Assembly: GCA_030789695.1 (NCBI GenBank)
Contig: CM061132.1
Span: 34,620,418 to 34,684,417, forward strand
From: Scilla litardierei
Taxonomy: Eukaryota > Streptophyta > Magnoliopsida > Asparagales > Asparagaceae
Direction: 5' to 3'
Length of the DNA: 64,000 nucleotides
The translations under genes and the position numbers were made by a program. This document shows positions 11,364 through 22,936 of the stretch, one piece after another. Numbering within the stretch: position 1 is the stretch's first letter; each line of letters begins with the position of its first letter. The notes below the pieces were generated by a model. That model was not told where the DNA came from. It ran no database searches and saw only the letters and a list, made by a program, of their open reading frames with translations.

Positions 11364-12704
11364 TGTAGGAATATGATGCACTCGAGGCCATTTATTCCTG
11401 TGTGAATAGCACAAACATCTTGTTCGAAATAACAGTAAGCTGTTTGGTAATAATTTATCTAAGTTATATTGTAATGTAGTTAACATTAGATATCAACTTA
11501 GGTAAAGTCCTGAGACTTTATGCAAGGTCAAACGGGTATCGAGATGAGTATCTCGATCATGGAGAAACGTTTGACCGTCTGTAGCATAAGTCTAAAATGG
11601 TTCATGGTCGTAGATGTTCCGAGACAAGGATATCGAAACATCGGATAGACCATTGTGTCTTAGTCTTCACCGTTTAGCGATGGCGATGATCTCATGATCG
11701 CTTGACTTGGCGAAGTCGAAGACGAGACACAGGTGCTCATTAGAATGAGTTCACTGAACGATCCACTAGAGTTATCAAATGGTTATATTGACCAATCTGT
11801 CAGTGGTAACTCTGAGTGATGATATAATAGTTGGTCTTTTGACTTGAGGTCATTTTGACGGACCTGTGCGTAAACGGTGCCACTCAGATCAACTGACCTA
11901 GCTTCGAGGCAAGGCCTGTCGAAAGGTCTTTTGATTGGGTGTCACTTGAAACGTACGAGGCGAGTAATGACCAAGAGAGGATTCGTCTCTCCCGGTCAAT
12001 GGGAGTTAATGTCGTAGTGTTAGTTCGGTCTTTCGTAAAAACTCTGCGCAGAGTATGTTGGAAGAAGTCCAACATTAGTTGACTAAAGATCGATAGAAAC
12101 TAACTGGAGTCAAGTTATTGGGGTTTACAGTTTGACCGTACCCTAGACTTGATCTACGCGACATATTTAAGACGAAGAGACTATAACTGCGGAATTCATC
12201 ACGGAAACAGTCAGGGTGGTCCCGACAATACTCATGTCAATGAGTCAACCACATAATGATGATTCCTGAAGCAGGGACGGCAACTACTGCTCGTGGTCAC
12301 TGCCGTATAGGGCTTCGAGCCCAACCTGTTGTAAGGGTCAGGCTGTAGGGTCTCACACAGAGTGCAACGCTTCGTCTAGTAATAGGTAGAAATTAGTTAG
12401 GGAGAATAATTGCATTTTTGATGCAAGGGATGAAATAATTGCAGTTGATGCAATATGATAATTTAAGCTTAGATAGGGACTATTTTGCATTTGATGCAAA
12501 AGCGATTAAATGTGTATTAAATTGTTTAATACAATATTTAATAATATAAACGCAAGGAAAAGTTCACGGGTAAGACGGAAATATTTCCGTCTAGATCCAG
12601 GTTCGAACGGCGTCCAAATCGGACACCAAATGCTCAAGTTAGAGCCAAAACAGCCCAAAAGATCAGACCAGGTCAGGCCCAGTACAAGCAAGGCAGAACA
12701 GGCT

Positions 12705-12845
12705 GCCTGGGCTAGCCCAGGCTCGGCCTGGGCAGAGCCCAGGCTCGGCCTGGGCAGAGCCCAGGCTCGGCCTGGGCAGAGCCCAGGCGCGCCTGGGCAG
12801 AGCCCAGGCGCGCCTGGGCTCTGCCCAGGCGGATTCAGGCGCGCG
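12705..12845. repeat. GC-rich palindromic minisatellite in the 5' LTR of H
   Basis: Repeats of cctgggcagagcccagg(c) with ctcgg or cgcg spacers occur. Each unit is itself an inverted repeat (CCTGGGC...GCCCAGG). The 3' LTR copy (19160-19335) has more, and more diverged, units, so the array changed after insertion or during replication. Confidence 0.85.
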
Positions 12846-13147
12846 CGGGTTGCGTGGGGCCCACCCATGGGCCCCACCTCTAGGGTTTTGAACCCTCAGT
12901 GTGCTGAATCAAATGACGGCTCAGTTTTTGCGAAAAACTAGCCTAGGGCTGATCTTTGGACACTCAATTGGAGGGTCAAACGAACTCCGATTGACGAATC
13001 GTTTTTTTCTATGCGTTCACCGTTGAACGCTTGTCGTATTGATAGGTTGTATCAATCTTGAAGCTCAACGGTGAGTGAGTTAAAATTCACGGAAGTTTGC
13101 ACTTTGTGAAGTGCAAACTAACTTGATTTTAATTAACTCATTGTTTA

Positions 13148-13158
13148 GTCCCACATCG
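13148..13158 (+). promoter_or_regulatory. USE-like element of plant snRNA promoters in the H LTR
   Basis: GTCCCACATCG is an exact match to the plant U-snRNA upstream sequence element consensus RTCCCACATCG. It lies 30 nt upstream of a TATA box at 13189. The identical element is at 19649-19659 in the other LTR. In plant snRNA genes the USE and TATA pair decides polymerase choice by spacing. Activity here is inferred. Confidence 0.65.
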
Positions 13159-13188
13159 GATTTTGAGAAAAGGGGAGAGTCCGCCGCC

Positions 13189-13198
13189 TATATAAATA
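13189..13198 (+). promoter_or_regulatory. TATA box of the H 5' LTR
   Basis: TATATAAATA lies in the loop of an inverted repeat (arms 13161-13178 and 13203-13221, ttttgagaaa/ tttctcaaaa type). The predicted start of transcription is about 25-35 nt downstream. The second copy is at 19690-19699. Confidence 0.75.
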
Positions 13199-13852
13199 GG
13201 GGTCTCCCCTCTTTCTCAAAACTCGTCCCAAGCTCTAGATCTGAGCGGCTCTCGTAAATGTTGGAGCACGCTCGGATCTAAGCTTAAAATAATATTTCTC
13301 TTCTCCCTAAATTTCTGCCTTACTCCTGCGGGCTCTAGCAAAGCCGCAAAGGAGTTCGGATTCTGGATCTGAAATCTAGGCGGAGGTTTCACTCGCGTGA
13401 AACTTTCTTCGGCGTGTGGTTGGCTCGGCGGCACGGGGATTGATCGCCTCGGGATGCGGAGCGGTTCGAGGAGCGGTTCGGGGAGCGGTCCAAGGAGCGG
13501 CTCGGCATGGGACGGGAGCAGCTCGGAAGACGGCGCGGAACATCTCGCCTGCCCCAGGGCTGAGATTCCGGGTATGTGGTTAAAGTATTTTATTAGCATT
13601 AGATTAGTTTAATCGCAGTAGGATAGATCCTTCTTGGGATGGTCAGATCCATCCCAAGTCGGCATAGATCTTGGCATAGGGTCTTGGACCTTAGGGCTAA
13701 GTTAAAAATTGTTTTAAACTGCATGTTAATTTGTTAACATAAGTTTTTCTTCCGCTGCAATTCTCTTTTCTGTCTATGTTCCGTCCGACTTAGGACGGGA
13801 CTAGAATTTTTGTGCCCTAAGGGACCGCCCAACTCCCTACAGTGGTATCAGA

Positions 13853-13864
13853 GCCTAGATTTGC
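13853..13864 (+). promoter_or_regulatory. Primer-binding site of H
   Basis: TGGTATCAGAGC, complementary to the 3' end of initiator tRNA-Met, begins two bases after the 5' LTR end, the usual plant LTR-retrotransposon arrangement. It fixes H as reading on the plus strand. Confidence 0.92.
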
Positions 13865-13899
13865 GTAGTCGATCTAGCCTGCGATTAATTTTAAACTTA

Positions 13900-14340
13900 A
13901 GAATGCTTTTTAAATACTTTTAATTTTTTTTAAAAGTTATAAGATAATTTTTAAAAATGTTTTTGAAGTTCAAAATTCTATGTGATAAATTTTTGAACAT
14001 GAAAATTTTTAAATGACGTTTTAAAATTTATTTGATAATTTTAAAACTAATTTTTTTAAAATTTATTTTGGATGCCTATAAATTTTTATATGATAAATTT
14101 TTTAAGCATGGAAATTTTAAAATAGTGTTTTTTAAATTTATGTGATAAATTTTAAAATTGATTTTAAGGCTTTAAATTTATGCGATAAGTTTAAAATATT
14201 TTAGATGTTTAAAAATTGTATATGATAAATTTTTGAACATGGAAAATTTTTTAAGTAATGTTTTAAATTTATAAGATATTTTTAAAACTGATTTTAAAAG
14301 TCTAAAAATTGTTTATGCGATAAACTTAGTTTATTTAATT
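13900..14340. repeat. AT-rich diverged tandem repeats downstream of the H primer site
   Basis: Three or more diverged copies of a unit of about 115 bp occur (aaatttatatgataaatttttgaacatggaaaatttt type, near 13978, 14095 and 14215). They replace the gag leader. No reading frame is present. Confidence 0.55.
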
Positions 14341-14734
14341 GTTAAATAGATATACATTTTCATTTTATGTTGATAAAATTAGTGTAGCTTTATTTTAATG
14401 GCTTGTCAATCTTGTCCCTTATTTGATAACACAAGACAACCTTTTAGGTTAGCCATTAAAAATGATTAAAATTTTATTACTTGAATTTTAATGACATGCT
14501 ATGTTTTAATAAATCATTAACAACAATATTAAGACCTAATTCCTGATTAGGGTAGTCCTTTAAATGATTTTAAATTCTAATTGTTATAATTAATTTTCAT
14601 TAAAGGACTTCGCGTCTAGCATTGTTAAAAATTTATTAAAATCCTAATAACGATTAGGGTAGCACGTGAACCTTATAGTTGATAAGGACTTAATAAAAGT
14701 TATTAAACAAATCCTAAAAATTTTGAATTTAAGG

Positions 14735-14962
14735 ATTCAACTAGTTGATAGGATTAATTAGTTGTTAATAAAAGCTGTTTAGTCTATGGCATACATACAA
14801 AAATGACAAGCTTCATTCAATGGACCATGATCCAGTCAATGTGCTTGGCTAAGAGTTCTGGGTCAACCCTTGCTAGTCCAAGGGGTAGTGATCCTGGCTT
14901 AGTCAATTCCCTGGCTGAGTTCCGCTGGACCGCAATGTCGCAAATCATGATTGTATGACACC
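14735..14962 (+). other. Module shared by H, A and C (H copy)
   Basis: The segment includes caatggaccatgatc, gtcaatgtgcttggctaa, gatcctggcttagtcaa, ttccctggc and ccgctggaccgcaa, ending near aatcatgatt. It aligns without large gaps to 35343-35572 in C and to the complement of 22771-22936 in A. It is in sense orientation in all three elements. No conserved reading frame is apparent. It may be a captured host fragment or a cis-acting RNA element. Confidence 0.75.
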
Positions 14963-17718
14963 CTGGACTATATCTAAGTCAAATACGTTAATGATCTTTT
15001 TCAAGATTAGCCGTAGCCCTCCTTGTTTTAGGGGTTAGCAACTATAGGGCCCGTGTTACAGTTGTTGAGATACACTCAAGCTGTGACATGGCAACCTTGT
15101 AGAAACCAACTTCTTAAATACATAAGATGACATCTTGACTTGACCCAAACCGACGTTGTCGTGAATACACCGAGCGGCGGCGCAAGTTTAATCAAGGATG
15201 TAGTCTGCCAAGCTGTAGTCTAAGACCTGACCCAAACCGACGTGTCGTGCATACACCGAGCTGAGGGGCAAGTCAGGCTAGACATGAAAACAAGGGTCCG
15301 ACTAGACTAGACATGGTGATTTGGATGAGCACACTCATGATCACGAATGGCTAGGGGCAAAAACCGATTAAGAGAGTCATATCCGATATGATCGATGAAG
15401 AGTCATCTTCCGATCGGAGAGTCAATCAACTTGTTGAGCTACACTCAAGGTTGTTTAGACTCAAGGTGATTGGAACTCTTACCCATTAATTTTTTAATTC
15501 GATTAAATCGTTCGTTATTAAGCTTTAAAACGTTCGTAAAAATAGTGGGAGGATATAGATAGATAAAAGCCATTCTACCTATATTTAATTTTGAACGTAT
15601 GCTAAACTAGGGCAAGACTATGTTTACCGAAAGAATCAATTTATAATATTCAAATTAGTTAACTGGTCAAACAGGTTGATAAATTGAATATCAAAGTTAA
15701 ATTCTAGTTGATAGAATTAAACTATATTCTCGTTGACAAATTAAATGACCTTCTAAAGAACAGACTTAAGAAATATGATTTCATTAAGTTCTGGGTCCAA
15801 CAAATAAATTAACGCTACATGTCACTCGTCTCTATATGAGGCAGCTTGAACATATAGGACATTCAATGTATGTTTCTCCCTACAACTTGTCGAGCTACCC
15901 TCAAGGTTGTATGGACAAACAATTTTGATCCGCAAAGTTCGAGAATTCGATTAAACCGTTTGAGTCGAATACGAGTGCATGAGCGATGCAAGACTATGTA
16001 TCCCAACCGGATCTTGAGACAAGCAACTTTTTGAGCTACAATCAAGATTGCAAAGCTCAAGCGTTTGGATACATAAGTTGCTTGCATAGCTATTTATTTA
16101 CGTTGATATCTAAATGTGATTTAGAAAAGGAAGAAGGCACTTCGGAAAGTCAATTGAGAAAGTTAGTTTAATTTATCATTAGTAGAGGCATAAGTAGGAG
16201 GAAATGAAAATGTGACATATTTTGATGTCACGATTTCAGAATAAATTGTTATACAAAAGACATTTAACACATTTTGACGAATGTCGTCACATTGCTTCTG
16301 AAGTAATGTTTTGTGTTAAGTAATTTGTAAATAATTATATATATATTAAATGTTAATATATAAATACACAAGATAGTAGCAAACTTATATGGTAAAATTA
16401 GACTAGGCCGTATCAAGAGATTAAGCTTCACAAGTCACATAAAGAGGGGTCTGACCTCTCGTATTATGAAGTCTACGGACACTTGTGAGTCTTAGCCTCT
16501 TTGATACAATGGCCGAAACCCATCTGTGAGACAGTGGGAGAATGAGTTGTCGAACTCAGTCTAGTACATACTGATGTACCCGAGTCTAGATTAACCAAAA
16601 TAAGTTGTTCGTATATTTTATTAAGACACGTGTTCTTGATAAAACACAAGTCTGATAAAATAAAGAACGAAATGACTAAAGTATTTAAACTGATTCGATT
16701 AGATCGAATGGTCAAATACTTAGCTAAATAAAATCTTGTGTAATTAAAAGAAAATGTGATTTTCTCTCAGATCAAGTCTGTTAACACATCGGTGTGTTAA
16801 AAGGTATGAATCACACTTAGTTAGACTTGGTACGATCCATAAATAAGTAACTCTGAGTTAACTCCTCCCTCTGGGTTAAGTCCCAGATAGTAATGCCTAG
16901 GTTTTGATAAAGTTCTATGAGGACATTATCAATAATATATTCAATAAATCAATCGTAAGGAAGTTGTATTATTACTCGAATCTCGTGAGACGGATTGTCG
17001 AGTTAGACATCATAACTGATGATGACTTAGTCAACTTCTAGGATGAAATTCGGAGTAGTAACTCCGATTTAAAACTTGATGCAATCAGAATAGGTCCGTG
17101 TGCGTAAATAAATTTGAGAATTTAGTTTACGTGCCCAAGGAAAATGTTTCCTCACTTTCTGCAAGTAAATCTTTAAGTTGAAAGATTGGTGCAGAAAGAA
17201 GAATAGTGAAGTACAATCATGTTGGTCGAGAACGGTTTTTCATCCTAATTCCTATAAAACGGATTATGATGAAACCGGTTTCGCCAGCAGATGTGTACAG
17301 ATCTACTCGGACCAAACTCGATGTAAACGCTCAAGTTGACAATGAAAATTTGAGCATTCACTTATAAGTTCGTTTTTCTAAATATGATTTAGACGAACCA
17401 ACTTATATGAATTGGCCAGAAAGTTTTCAAGGTCAGTGGGAGCGTATAAATTACATGCGAATCATCAAAGGGATGGAACATACATTTTGACAAAGTAATC
17501 AAAAGGTTTGATACTTTATCAAGAATAGATATGAGCCATTTAAAATGACCATTAACAAATTTAAATGATTATCGTAAGGTACGATAAACTGGATAAGATC
17601 CAAGTAAAATAAAATATTATGGATTCCGACAGACCAAATGAATTATTTGAATAAGATTCAAAAGGTTGGTCTAATATAAACATAGAAACCCCTTAAGTCT
17701 ATAGAGTAGACGGTTTTA
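14963..17718 (+). other. Internal region of H without genes, with recurrent short motifs
   Basis: No supportable coding region is visible. A segment of about 45 bp (tgacccaaaccgacg...catacaccgagc) occurs twice, near 15137 and 15233. The phrase gagctacactcaaggttgt recurs in diverged form near 15070, 15438, 15890 and 16028. The sequence is AT-rich. This is probably decayed or replaced gag-pol space. Confidence 0.5.
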
Positions 17719-17772
17719 GCAGATCCACTCACGAAGGCTCTACCACATGAAGTCGGGAAGACTTATATGTAA
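17719..17772 (+). pseudogene. Copia-like RNase H C-terminal trace in H
   Basis: The frame reads ADPLTKALPHEV and stops shortly after. This is the typical end of Ty1/copia polyproteins (ADxLTKALP near the RNase H C-terminus) and lies at the expected distance from the 3' LTR. It is the only coding trace in H and suggests that H derives from a copia element. Confidence 0.6.
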
Positions 17773-17810
17773 AAACGGTATAAGATATCAAGATAAATGG
17801 GCCTGAGTGC

Positions 17811-17820
17811 AAGTGGGAGA
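17811..17820 (+). promoter_or_regulatory. Polypurine tract of H
   Basis: AAGTGGGAGA directly precedes the 3' LTR start TGTAGG, as needed for plus-strand priming. Confidence 0.85.
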
Positions 17821-20342
17821 TGTAGGAATATGATGCCCTCGAGGCCATTTATTCCTGTGTGAATAGCACAAACATCTTGTTCGAAATAACAGTAAGCTGT
17901 TTGGTAATAATTTATCTAAGTTATATTGTAATGTAGTTAACATTAGATATCAACTTAGGTAAAGTCCTGAGACTTTATGCAAGGTCAAACGGGTATCGAG
18001 ATGAGTATCTCGATCATGGAGAAACGTTTGACCGTCTGTAGCATAAGTCTAAAATGGTTCGTGGTCGTAGATGTTCCGAGACAAGGATATCGAAACATCG
18101 GATAGACCATTGTGTCTTAGTCTTCACCGTTTAGCGATGGCGATGATCTCATGATCGCTTGACTTGGCGAAGTCGAAGACGAGACACAGGTGCTCATTAG
18201 AATGAGTTCATTGAACGATCCACTAGAGTTATCAAATGGTTATATTGACCAATCTGTCAGTGGTAACTCTGAGTGATGATAGGATAGTTGGTCTTTTGAC
18301 TTGAGGTCATTTTGACGGACCTGTGCGTGAACGGTGCCACTCAGATCAACTGACCTAGCTTCGAGGCAAGGCCTGTCGAAAGGTCTTTTGATTGGGTGTC
18401 ACTTGAAACGTACGAGGCGAGTAATGACCAAGAGAGGATTCGTCTCTCCCGGTCAATGGGAGTTAATGTCGTAGTGTTAGTTCGGTCTTTCGTAAAAACT
18501 CTGCGCAGAGTATGTTGGAAGAAGTCCAACATTAGTTGACTAAAGATCGATAGAAACTAACTGGAGTCAAGTTATTGGGGTTGACAGTTTGACCGTACCC
18601 TAGACTTGATCTACGCGACATATTTAAGACGAAGAGACTATAACTGCGGAATTCATCACGGAAACAGTCAGGGTGGTCCCGACAATACTCATGTCAATGA
18701 GTCAACCACATAATGATGATTCCTGAAGCAGGGACGGCAACCACTGCTCGTGGTCACTGCCGTATAGGGCTTCGAGCCCAACCTGTTGTAAGGGTCAGGC
18801 TGTAGGGTCTCACACAGAGTGCAACGCTTCGTCTAGTAATAGGTAGAAATTAGTTAGGGAGAATAATTGCATTTTTGATGCAAGGGATGAAATAATTGCA
18901 GTTGATGCAATATGATAATTTAAGCTTAAATAGGGACTATTTTGCATTTGATGCAAAAGCGATTAAATGTGTATTAAATTGTTTAATACAATATTTAATA
19001 ATATAAACGCAAGGAAAAGTTCACGGGTAAGACGGAAATATTCCCGTCTAGACCCAGGTTCGAACGGCGTCCAAATCGGACACCAAATGCTCAAGTTAGA
19101 GCCAAAACAGCCCAAAAGATCAGACCAGGTCAGGCCCAGTACAAGCAAGGCAGAACAGGCTGCCTGGGCTAGCCCAGGCGCTGCCTGCGCTAAGCCCAGG
19201 CTCGGCCTGGGCAGAGCCCAGGCGCAAGCCTGGGCAGAGCCCAGGCCCGCCTGGGCAGAGCCCAGGTGCGGGCCTGGGCGCGCCCAGGCCGTCTGGGCGA
19301 GCCCAGGCGCGAGCCTGGGCTCTGCCCAGGCGGATTCAGGCACGCGCGGGTTGCGTGGGGCCCACCCATGGGCCCCACCTCTAGGGTTTTGAACCCTCAG
19401 TGTGCTGAATCAAATGACGGCTCAGTTTTTGCGAAAAACTAGCCTAGGGCTGATCTTTGGACACTCAATTGGAGGGTCAAACAAAGTCCGATTGACGAAT
19501 CGTTTTTTCCTATGCGTTCACCGTTGAACGCTTGTCGTATTGATAGGTTGTATCAATCTTGAAGCTCAACGATGAGTGAGTTAAAATTCACGGAAGTTTG
19601 CACTTTGTGTAGTGCAAACTAACTTGATTTTAATTAACTCACTGTTTAGTCCCACATCGGATTTTGAGAAAAGGGGAGAGTCCGCCGCCTATATAAATAG
19701 GGGTCTCCCCTCTTTCTCAAAACTCGTCCCAAGCTCTAGATCTGAGCGGCTCTCGTAAATGTTGGAGCACGCTCGGATCTAAGCTTAAAATAATATTTCT
19801 CTTCTCCATAAATTTCTGCCTTACTCCTGCGGGCTCTAGCAAAGCCGCAAAGGAGTTTGGATTCTGGATCTGAAATCTAGGCGGAGGTTTCACTCGCGTG
19901 AAACTTTCTTCGGCGCGTGGTTGGCTCGGCGGCACGGGGATTGATCGCCTCGGGATGCGGAGCGGTTCGAGGAGCGGTTCGGGGAGCGGTCCAAGGAGCG
20001 GCTCGGCGTGGGACGGGAGCAGCTCGGAAGACGGCGCGAAACATCTCGCCTGCCCCAGGGCTGAGATTCCGGGTATGTGGTTAAAGTATTTTATTAGCAT
20101 TAGATTAGTTTAATCGCAGTAGGATAGATCCTTCTTGGGATGGTCAGATCCATCCCAAGTCGGCATAGATCTTGGCATATGGTCTTGGACCTTAGGGCTA
20201 AGTTAAAAATTATTTTTAACTGCATGTTAATTTGTTAACATAAGTTTTTCTTCCGCTGCAATTCTCTTTTCTGTCTATGTTCCGTCCGACTTAGGACGGG
20301 ACTAGAATTTTTGTGCCCTAAGGGACCGCCCAACTCCCTACA
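17821..20342 (+). repeat. 3' LTR of H
   Basis: The 2522-bp direct copy of 11364-13851. It carries the same USE (19649-19659), TATA box (19690-19699) and flanking inverted repeat, and a longer GC-rich minisatellite (19160-19335). It ends CCTACA, followed by the GAGGG duplication. Confidence 0.92.
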
Positions 20343-20347
20343 GAGGG

Positions 20348-21132
20348 TGTCGGAGTGAACGTGGGAGAGAGAGTTCAGTGAGGCGGGTTTAAATAATGAA
20401 TAATATTAATATAATATTAAGAGGTATTTAATATGGTAATTAATGAGTTTGACTAAGTTTAGAATGTGATTAGGGTTGGTGGAGAGTTTGTGGAAAAATG
20501 GGCTAGACATGATCCTCGTGGGCTACTAATAAGTTACGTAAATAATTAGGATAGGTAATTAACGTAAAATGGTAATTATTAATAAGTAAAAATCCCATTA
20601 GCAAAGGTAATTAGTGAAATACAAAACCGAAATTACGATTTTGCCCCTGACAGTAAACGTGTCCGAAAAATTACGAAAACATACTCACGGGATCGTATCG
20701 TCACGAGGATCATGAATACGAAGTCCGTTTCGGGGTTTGGGCTACGGAAGTACGTGTTTTCATCCAAAACGTTTAGGAAGCGGGTTTGCAGGTTCTCTAT
20801 CGATTTGGCTTCAGAAAATTATGAAATTAATGTGGGAGGCCCTAAATGATCATAGAATGATACCGTAGAAGTTTGAAAATGTTTTGAAGATATTTGTATA
20901 GAAAATAAATTCATTAAGCCAAAACGGCAATAACTGAAAACAAATTTTATCAGAAATGTTTTGAGTATTTGATGAAATCCGATCTTACTAAAATACTTTA
21001 TAACTACCCTGATACTTCAAAATATTTTTATAAGAAATTTTTGAAATCGTAAAACTCCTGACAAACCATTATAAAATAGTTTAAAATTTGAAAATACGTG
21101 AATAGTTGAAATGAAAAATACGGACCGTTACA
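20348..21132 (-). repeat. 3' LTR of A, part 2
   Basis: It continues the A LTR after H and matches 26182-26966. Its right end CGGACCGTTACA is the 5' terminus of the LTR on the minus strand (TGTAACGGTCCG) and adjoins the polypurine tract. Confidence 0.9.
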
Positions 21133-21160
21133 TTCTACCCTCCTTAAAATAATTCCGTCC
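21133..21160 (-). promoter_or_regulatory. Polypurine tract of A
   Basis: On the minus strand, aattattttaaggagggtag lies directly before the 3' LTR. The same tract precedes the 3' LTR of C at 45763-45784. Confidence 0.85.
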
Positions 21161-21595
21161 TCGGAATTTAAAAATCTCTTTTGTTTAAAAATCTCTTTTG
21201 AAGAAGCTCAAGCAAATAAATGATAGAAGAGATAGTAATATAGTAAATTAGGTTGTAAATAACATGAAATATAATGCGATATCACAACATCAAGAAAACA
21301 AGAGATTTATATATGAATACATACTATTGACATCACCATGGCTTCCGTAACTATTCTTGAGACCAGTATCATCACCATAGTTACTCTGACTTCTCAGGTA
21401 GCCTAAAATTAACATGAGATGATAATATTACATGAAAATGAGGGCTATTATGATGACAACATCTGTTCGAACTTGGAACCTGAGGTGATAAGCCAATAGC
21501 AAGCTATAAAAACGGAAGACCATAAAGTTTATTCGTGCTACTGGTAACTAACTGGGTCTAGCCACAAATGTTGTTCATAATATAGCATGTATCGA

Positions 21596-22118
21596 CTAAT
21601 CCATGGGTACCAACAACATCAATCTCCATAATGCCCAACCACATGCTAACGTCCAAATCAACGCCCAAAGGTAAGTACAAGGCCAATACCCAAAGTCAGT
21701 ACTTACTGCCAGTATTCCTTCCATCAATCTCCATAATATCCCACAATAAGGCAAGATCCAAGCTCTAATCCAGAGCCAAGCACAAGGCTTACATCCAACT
21801 TCAACACCCAAGGCCAATATAATGCCAATAATCATCGCCATCACTCCTTCTGTAGACCAGTACTCGATATTCGCAACACCCAACATTACCCAACAAATGA
21901 ACAACCAAAAACATGCTTTCCCGCACACCACAAGGAGTAGACGCAAGAGGAAGCAAGCCTAAACGGGATCTCAACCTGGGTGAGACACAGGGCATAAAGC
22001 TCAAGAGAAGCCCAAGGATCACGGCCTTCCAAGATCTCAGCCACACAGCGATAGCGAAGGTGGTGGCAAGGGTTGTCGCCAATGCCAAAAATCCCAAAAC
22101 ATATCGTCGGAGGGCCAT
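21596..22118 (-). pseudogene. Hydrophobic multi-membrane-segment ORF carried by A (frameshifted)
   Basis: The reading starts MALRRYVLGFLALATTL, shifts frame by a 4-bp difference near 21950, then continues VCGKACFWLFICWVMLG to the stop after LVPMD. The intact version in C (36236-36799, then 45304-45314) is about 70 to 85 percent identical in protein by eye. It is Leu/Trp/Cys-rich with four to five likely membrane segments. Upstream on the minus strand are a TATAAAA box (complement 22319-22325) and a CT-rich leader, like a captured gene start. I recognise no family. By eye, the C-terminal 110 codons differ from C by about 17 amino-acid changes and 7 silent changes, which argues against strong purifying selection. 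Confidence 0.45.
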
Positions 22119-22318
22119 CGGTGGTTGTTGATCTATGGTGGCTGCGACTGCTTGACGTGGCGGGTGTCACCGGAGTAGGGTGGAGTGGTGGAGCTTCGGG
22201 TGAGGTCGGAGGAGCTTGAGGCGAGATGGGTCGAATTCGCTTGGGGAAGAGGCCGGGAGGAGGAGTGGGAGTCGATAGGGGAAGCCACGGGATGGCTTGG
22301 CGAGGAAGAGAGGAGGGT

Positions 22319-22325
22319 TTTATAA
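22319..22325 (-). promoter_or_regulatory. Internal TATA box upstream of the hydrophobic ORF in A
   Basis: TATAAAA on the minus strand is followed by a CT-rich leader of about 190 nt that leads to the ATG of the hydrophobic ORF. C has the same leader (tcttccttcccaagccac-type, 36090-36120) but a weaker TTTTTAA in place of the TATA. Confidence 0.5.
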
Positions 22326-22631
22326 AAAAAAGGGCACCGAAAGTCTTCGGTAGGGTAGACGGTTAGGCAGGAACGGGGCTCGAGGTGAGGAAGCGGACAA
22401 AGGAAATAAAGAGGAGGAGAGATGGTAGGCGGGAAAAGATACGTCTCATGGGCACAAGATGAGAGTAGGGGTTAGAATAGAAATACGATCTCAAGAAGAC
22501 GTAACAGCCTACACTCGTACGTCGGGTTTGGCTCGTCTCAAAATCTCCAGTACCATTATCGAATACTTCTGAGCGTCCTTCGATTCGCTTCCGTTGTCGA
22601 AATCGAACTTCTGGTGATCGAAAATCGAATG

Positions 22632-22650
22632 CTACCCTCCTTAAAATAAA
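22632..22650 (-). promoter_or_regulatory. Second, internal polypurine-like tract of A
   Basis: The minus strand reads tttattttaaggagggtag, nearly identical to the terminal tract at 21133-21160, but here in mid-element and not followed by an LTR. C has the same duplicate at 35673-35691. Confidence 0.6.
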
Positions 22651-22770
22651 CGTAGCTAGAGTTCAGGGGAACTAAAAGCAATTAGGAAGAATTATAAGAA
22701 TTAGTAGAATGATCAGAAGGCCATCACTAGCTAAACAAAGGGTGATAGTGATGAAGATTGATGGCCTTAC

Positions 22771-22936
22771 ATAATCATGACTCACGTCCTTGCGGTCCAG
22801 CAGAACACGGCCAGGGAAGTGACTAAGCCAGGAACACTTATCCCAAGTCTAGCAAGGGTGATCCAACAAACTTAGCCAATCACATTGACCGGATCATGGT
22901 CCATTGAAGGAAGCTTATCATTAATATGCGTGCCAT
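22771..22936 (-). other. Module shared by H, A and C (A copy)
   Basis: The minus strand contains aagcttccttcaatggacca, ccggtcaatgtg, cctggcttagtcacttccc and ctggaccgcaaggacgtga. It is collinear with C (35400-35572) and H (14790-14962), and lies between the primer site and the internal polypurine-like tract in both A and C. Confidence 0.8.

Larger units (their letters stand above)
11364..13851 (+). repeat. 5' LTR of H
   Basis: It matches 17821-20342. By eye the two differ at roughly 1 to 1.5 percent of positions outside a GC-rich minisatellite, where they differ strongly. It contains a promoter at 13148-13221. Frames around the minisatellite are repeat-driven. Confidence 0.92.
11364..20342 (+). 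mobile_element. Element H: non-autonomous LTR retrotransposon (LARD-like, copia-type traces)
   Basis: It has ends TGTAGG...CCTACA, GAGGG duplications, LTRs 11364-13851 (2488 bp) and 17821-20342 (2522 bp), an initiator-Met primer site at 13853 and a polypurine tract at 17811. The internal region of about 3.97 kb has no gag or pol frame. The only coding trace is a short copia-like RNase H tail near 17719. LTRs this similar, with empty coding space, define a large retrotransposon derivative that must move with proteins from elsewhere. H sits in the left LTR of A and shares a module with A and C. Confidence 0.9.

Noticed and set aside
10450..11391. 313-codon Pro/Arg/Ser-rich minus-strand frame (and similar frames at 25283-26215, 32638-33344 and 46618-47411)
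   Set aside because: GC-rich LTR islands stay open in several frames on both strands. Composition, not a conserved protein, explains them, and A and C do not share the product.
12506..12941. Frames on both strands with AWAEPRLGLG/GLCPGAPGL repeats (also 18963-19392)
   Set aside because: They are translations of the palindromic minisatellite in the H LTR, and the two LTR copies give different products.
21596..22118. Envelope-like gene in A and C
   Set aside because: The ORF has hydrophobic segments, but I see no signal peptide with a cleavage site, no fusion-type motif and no position downstream of an integrase. Nothing beyond hydrophobicity supports env.
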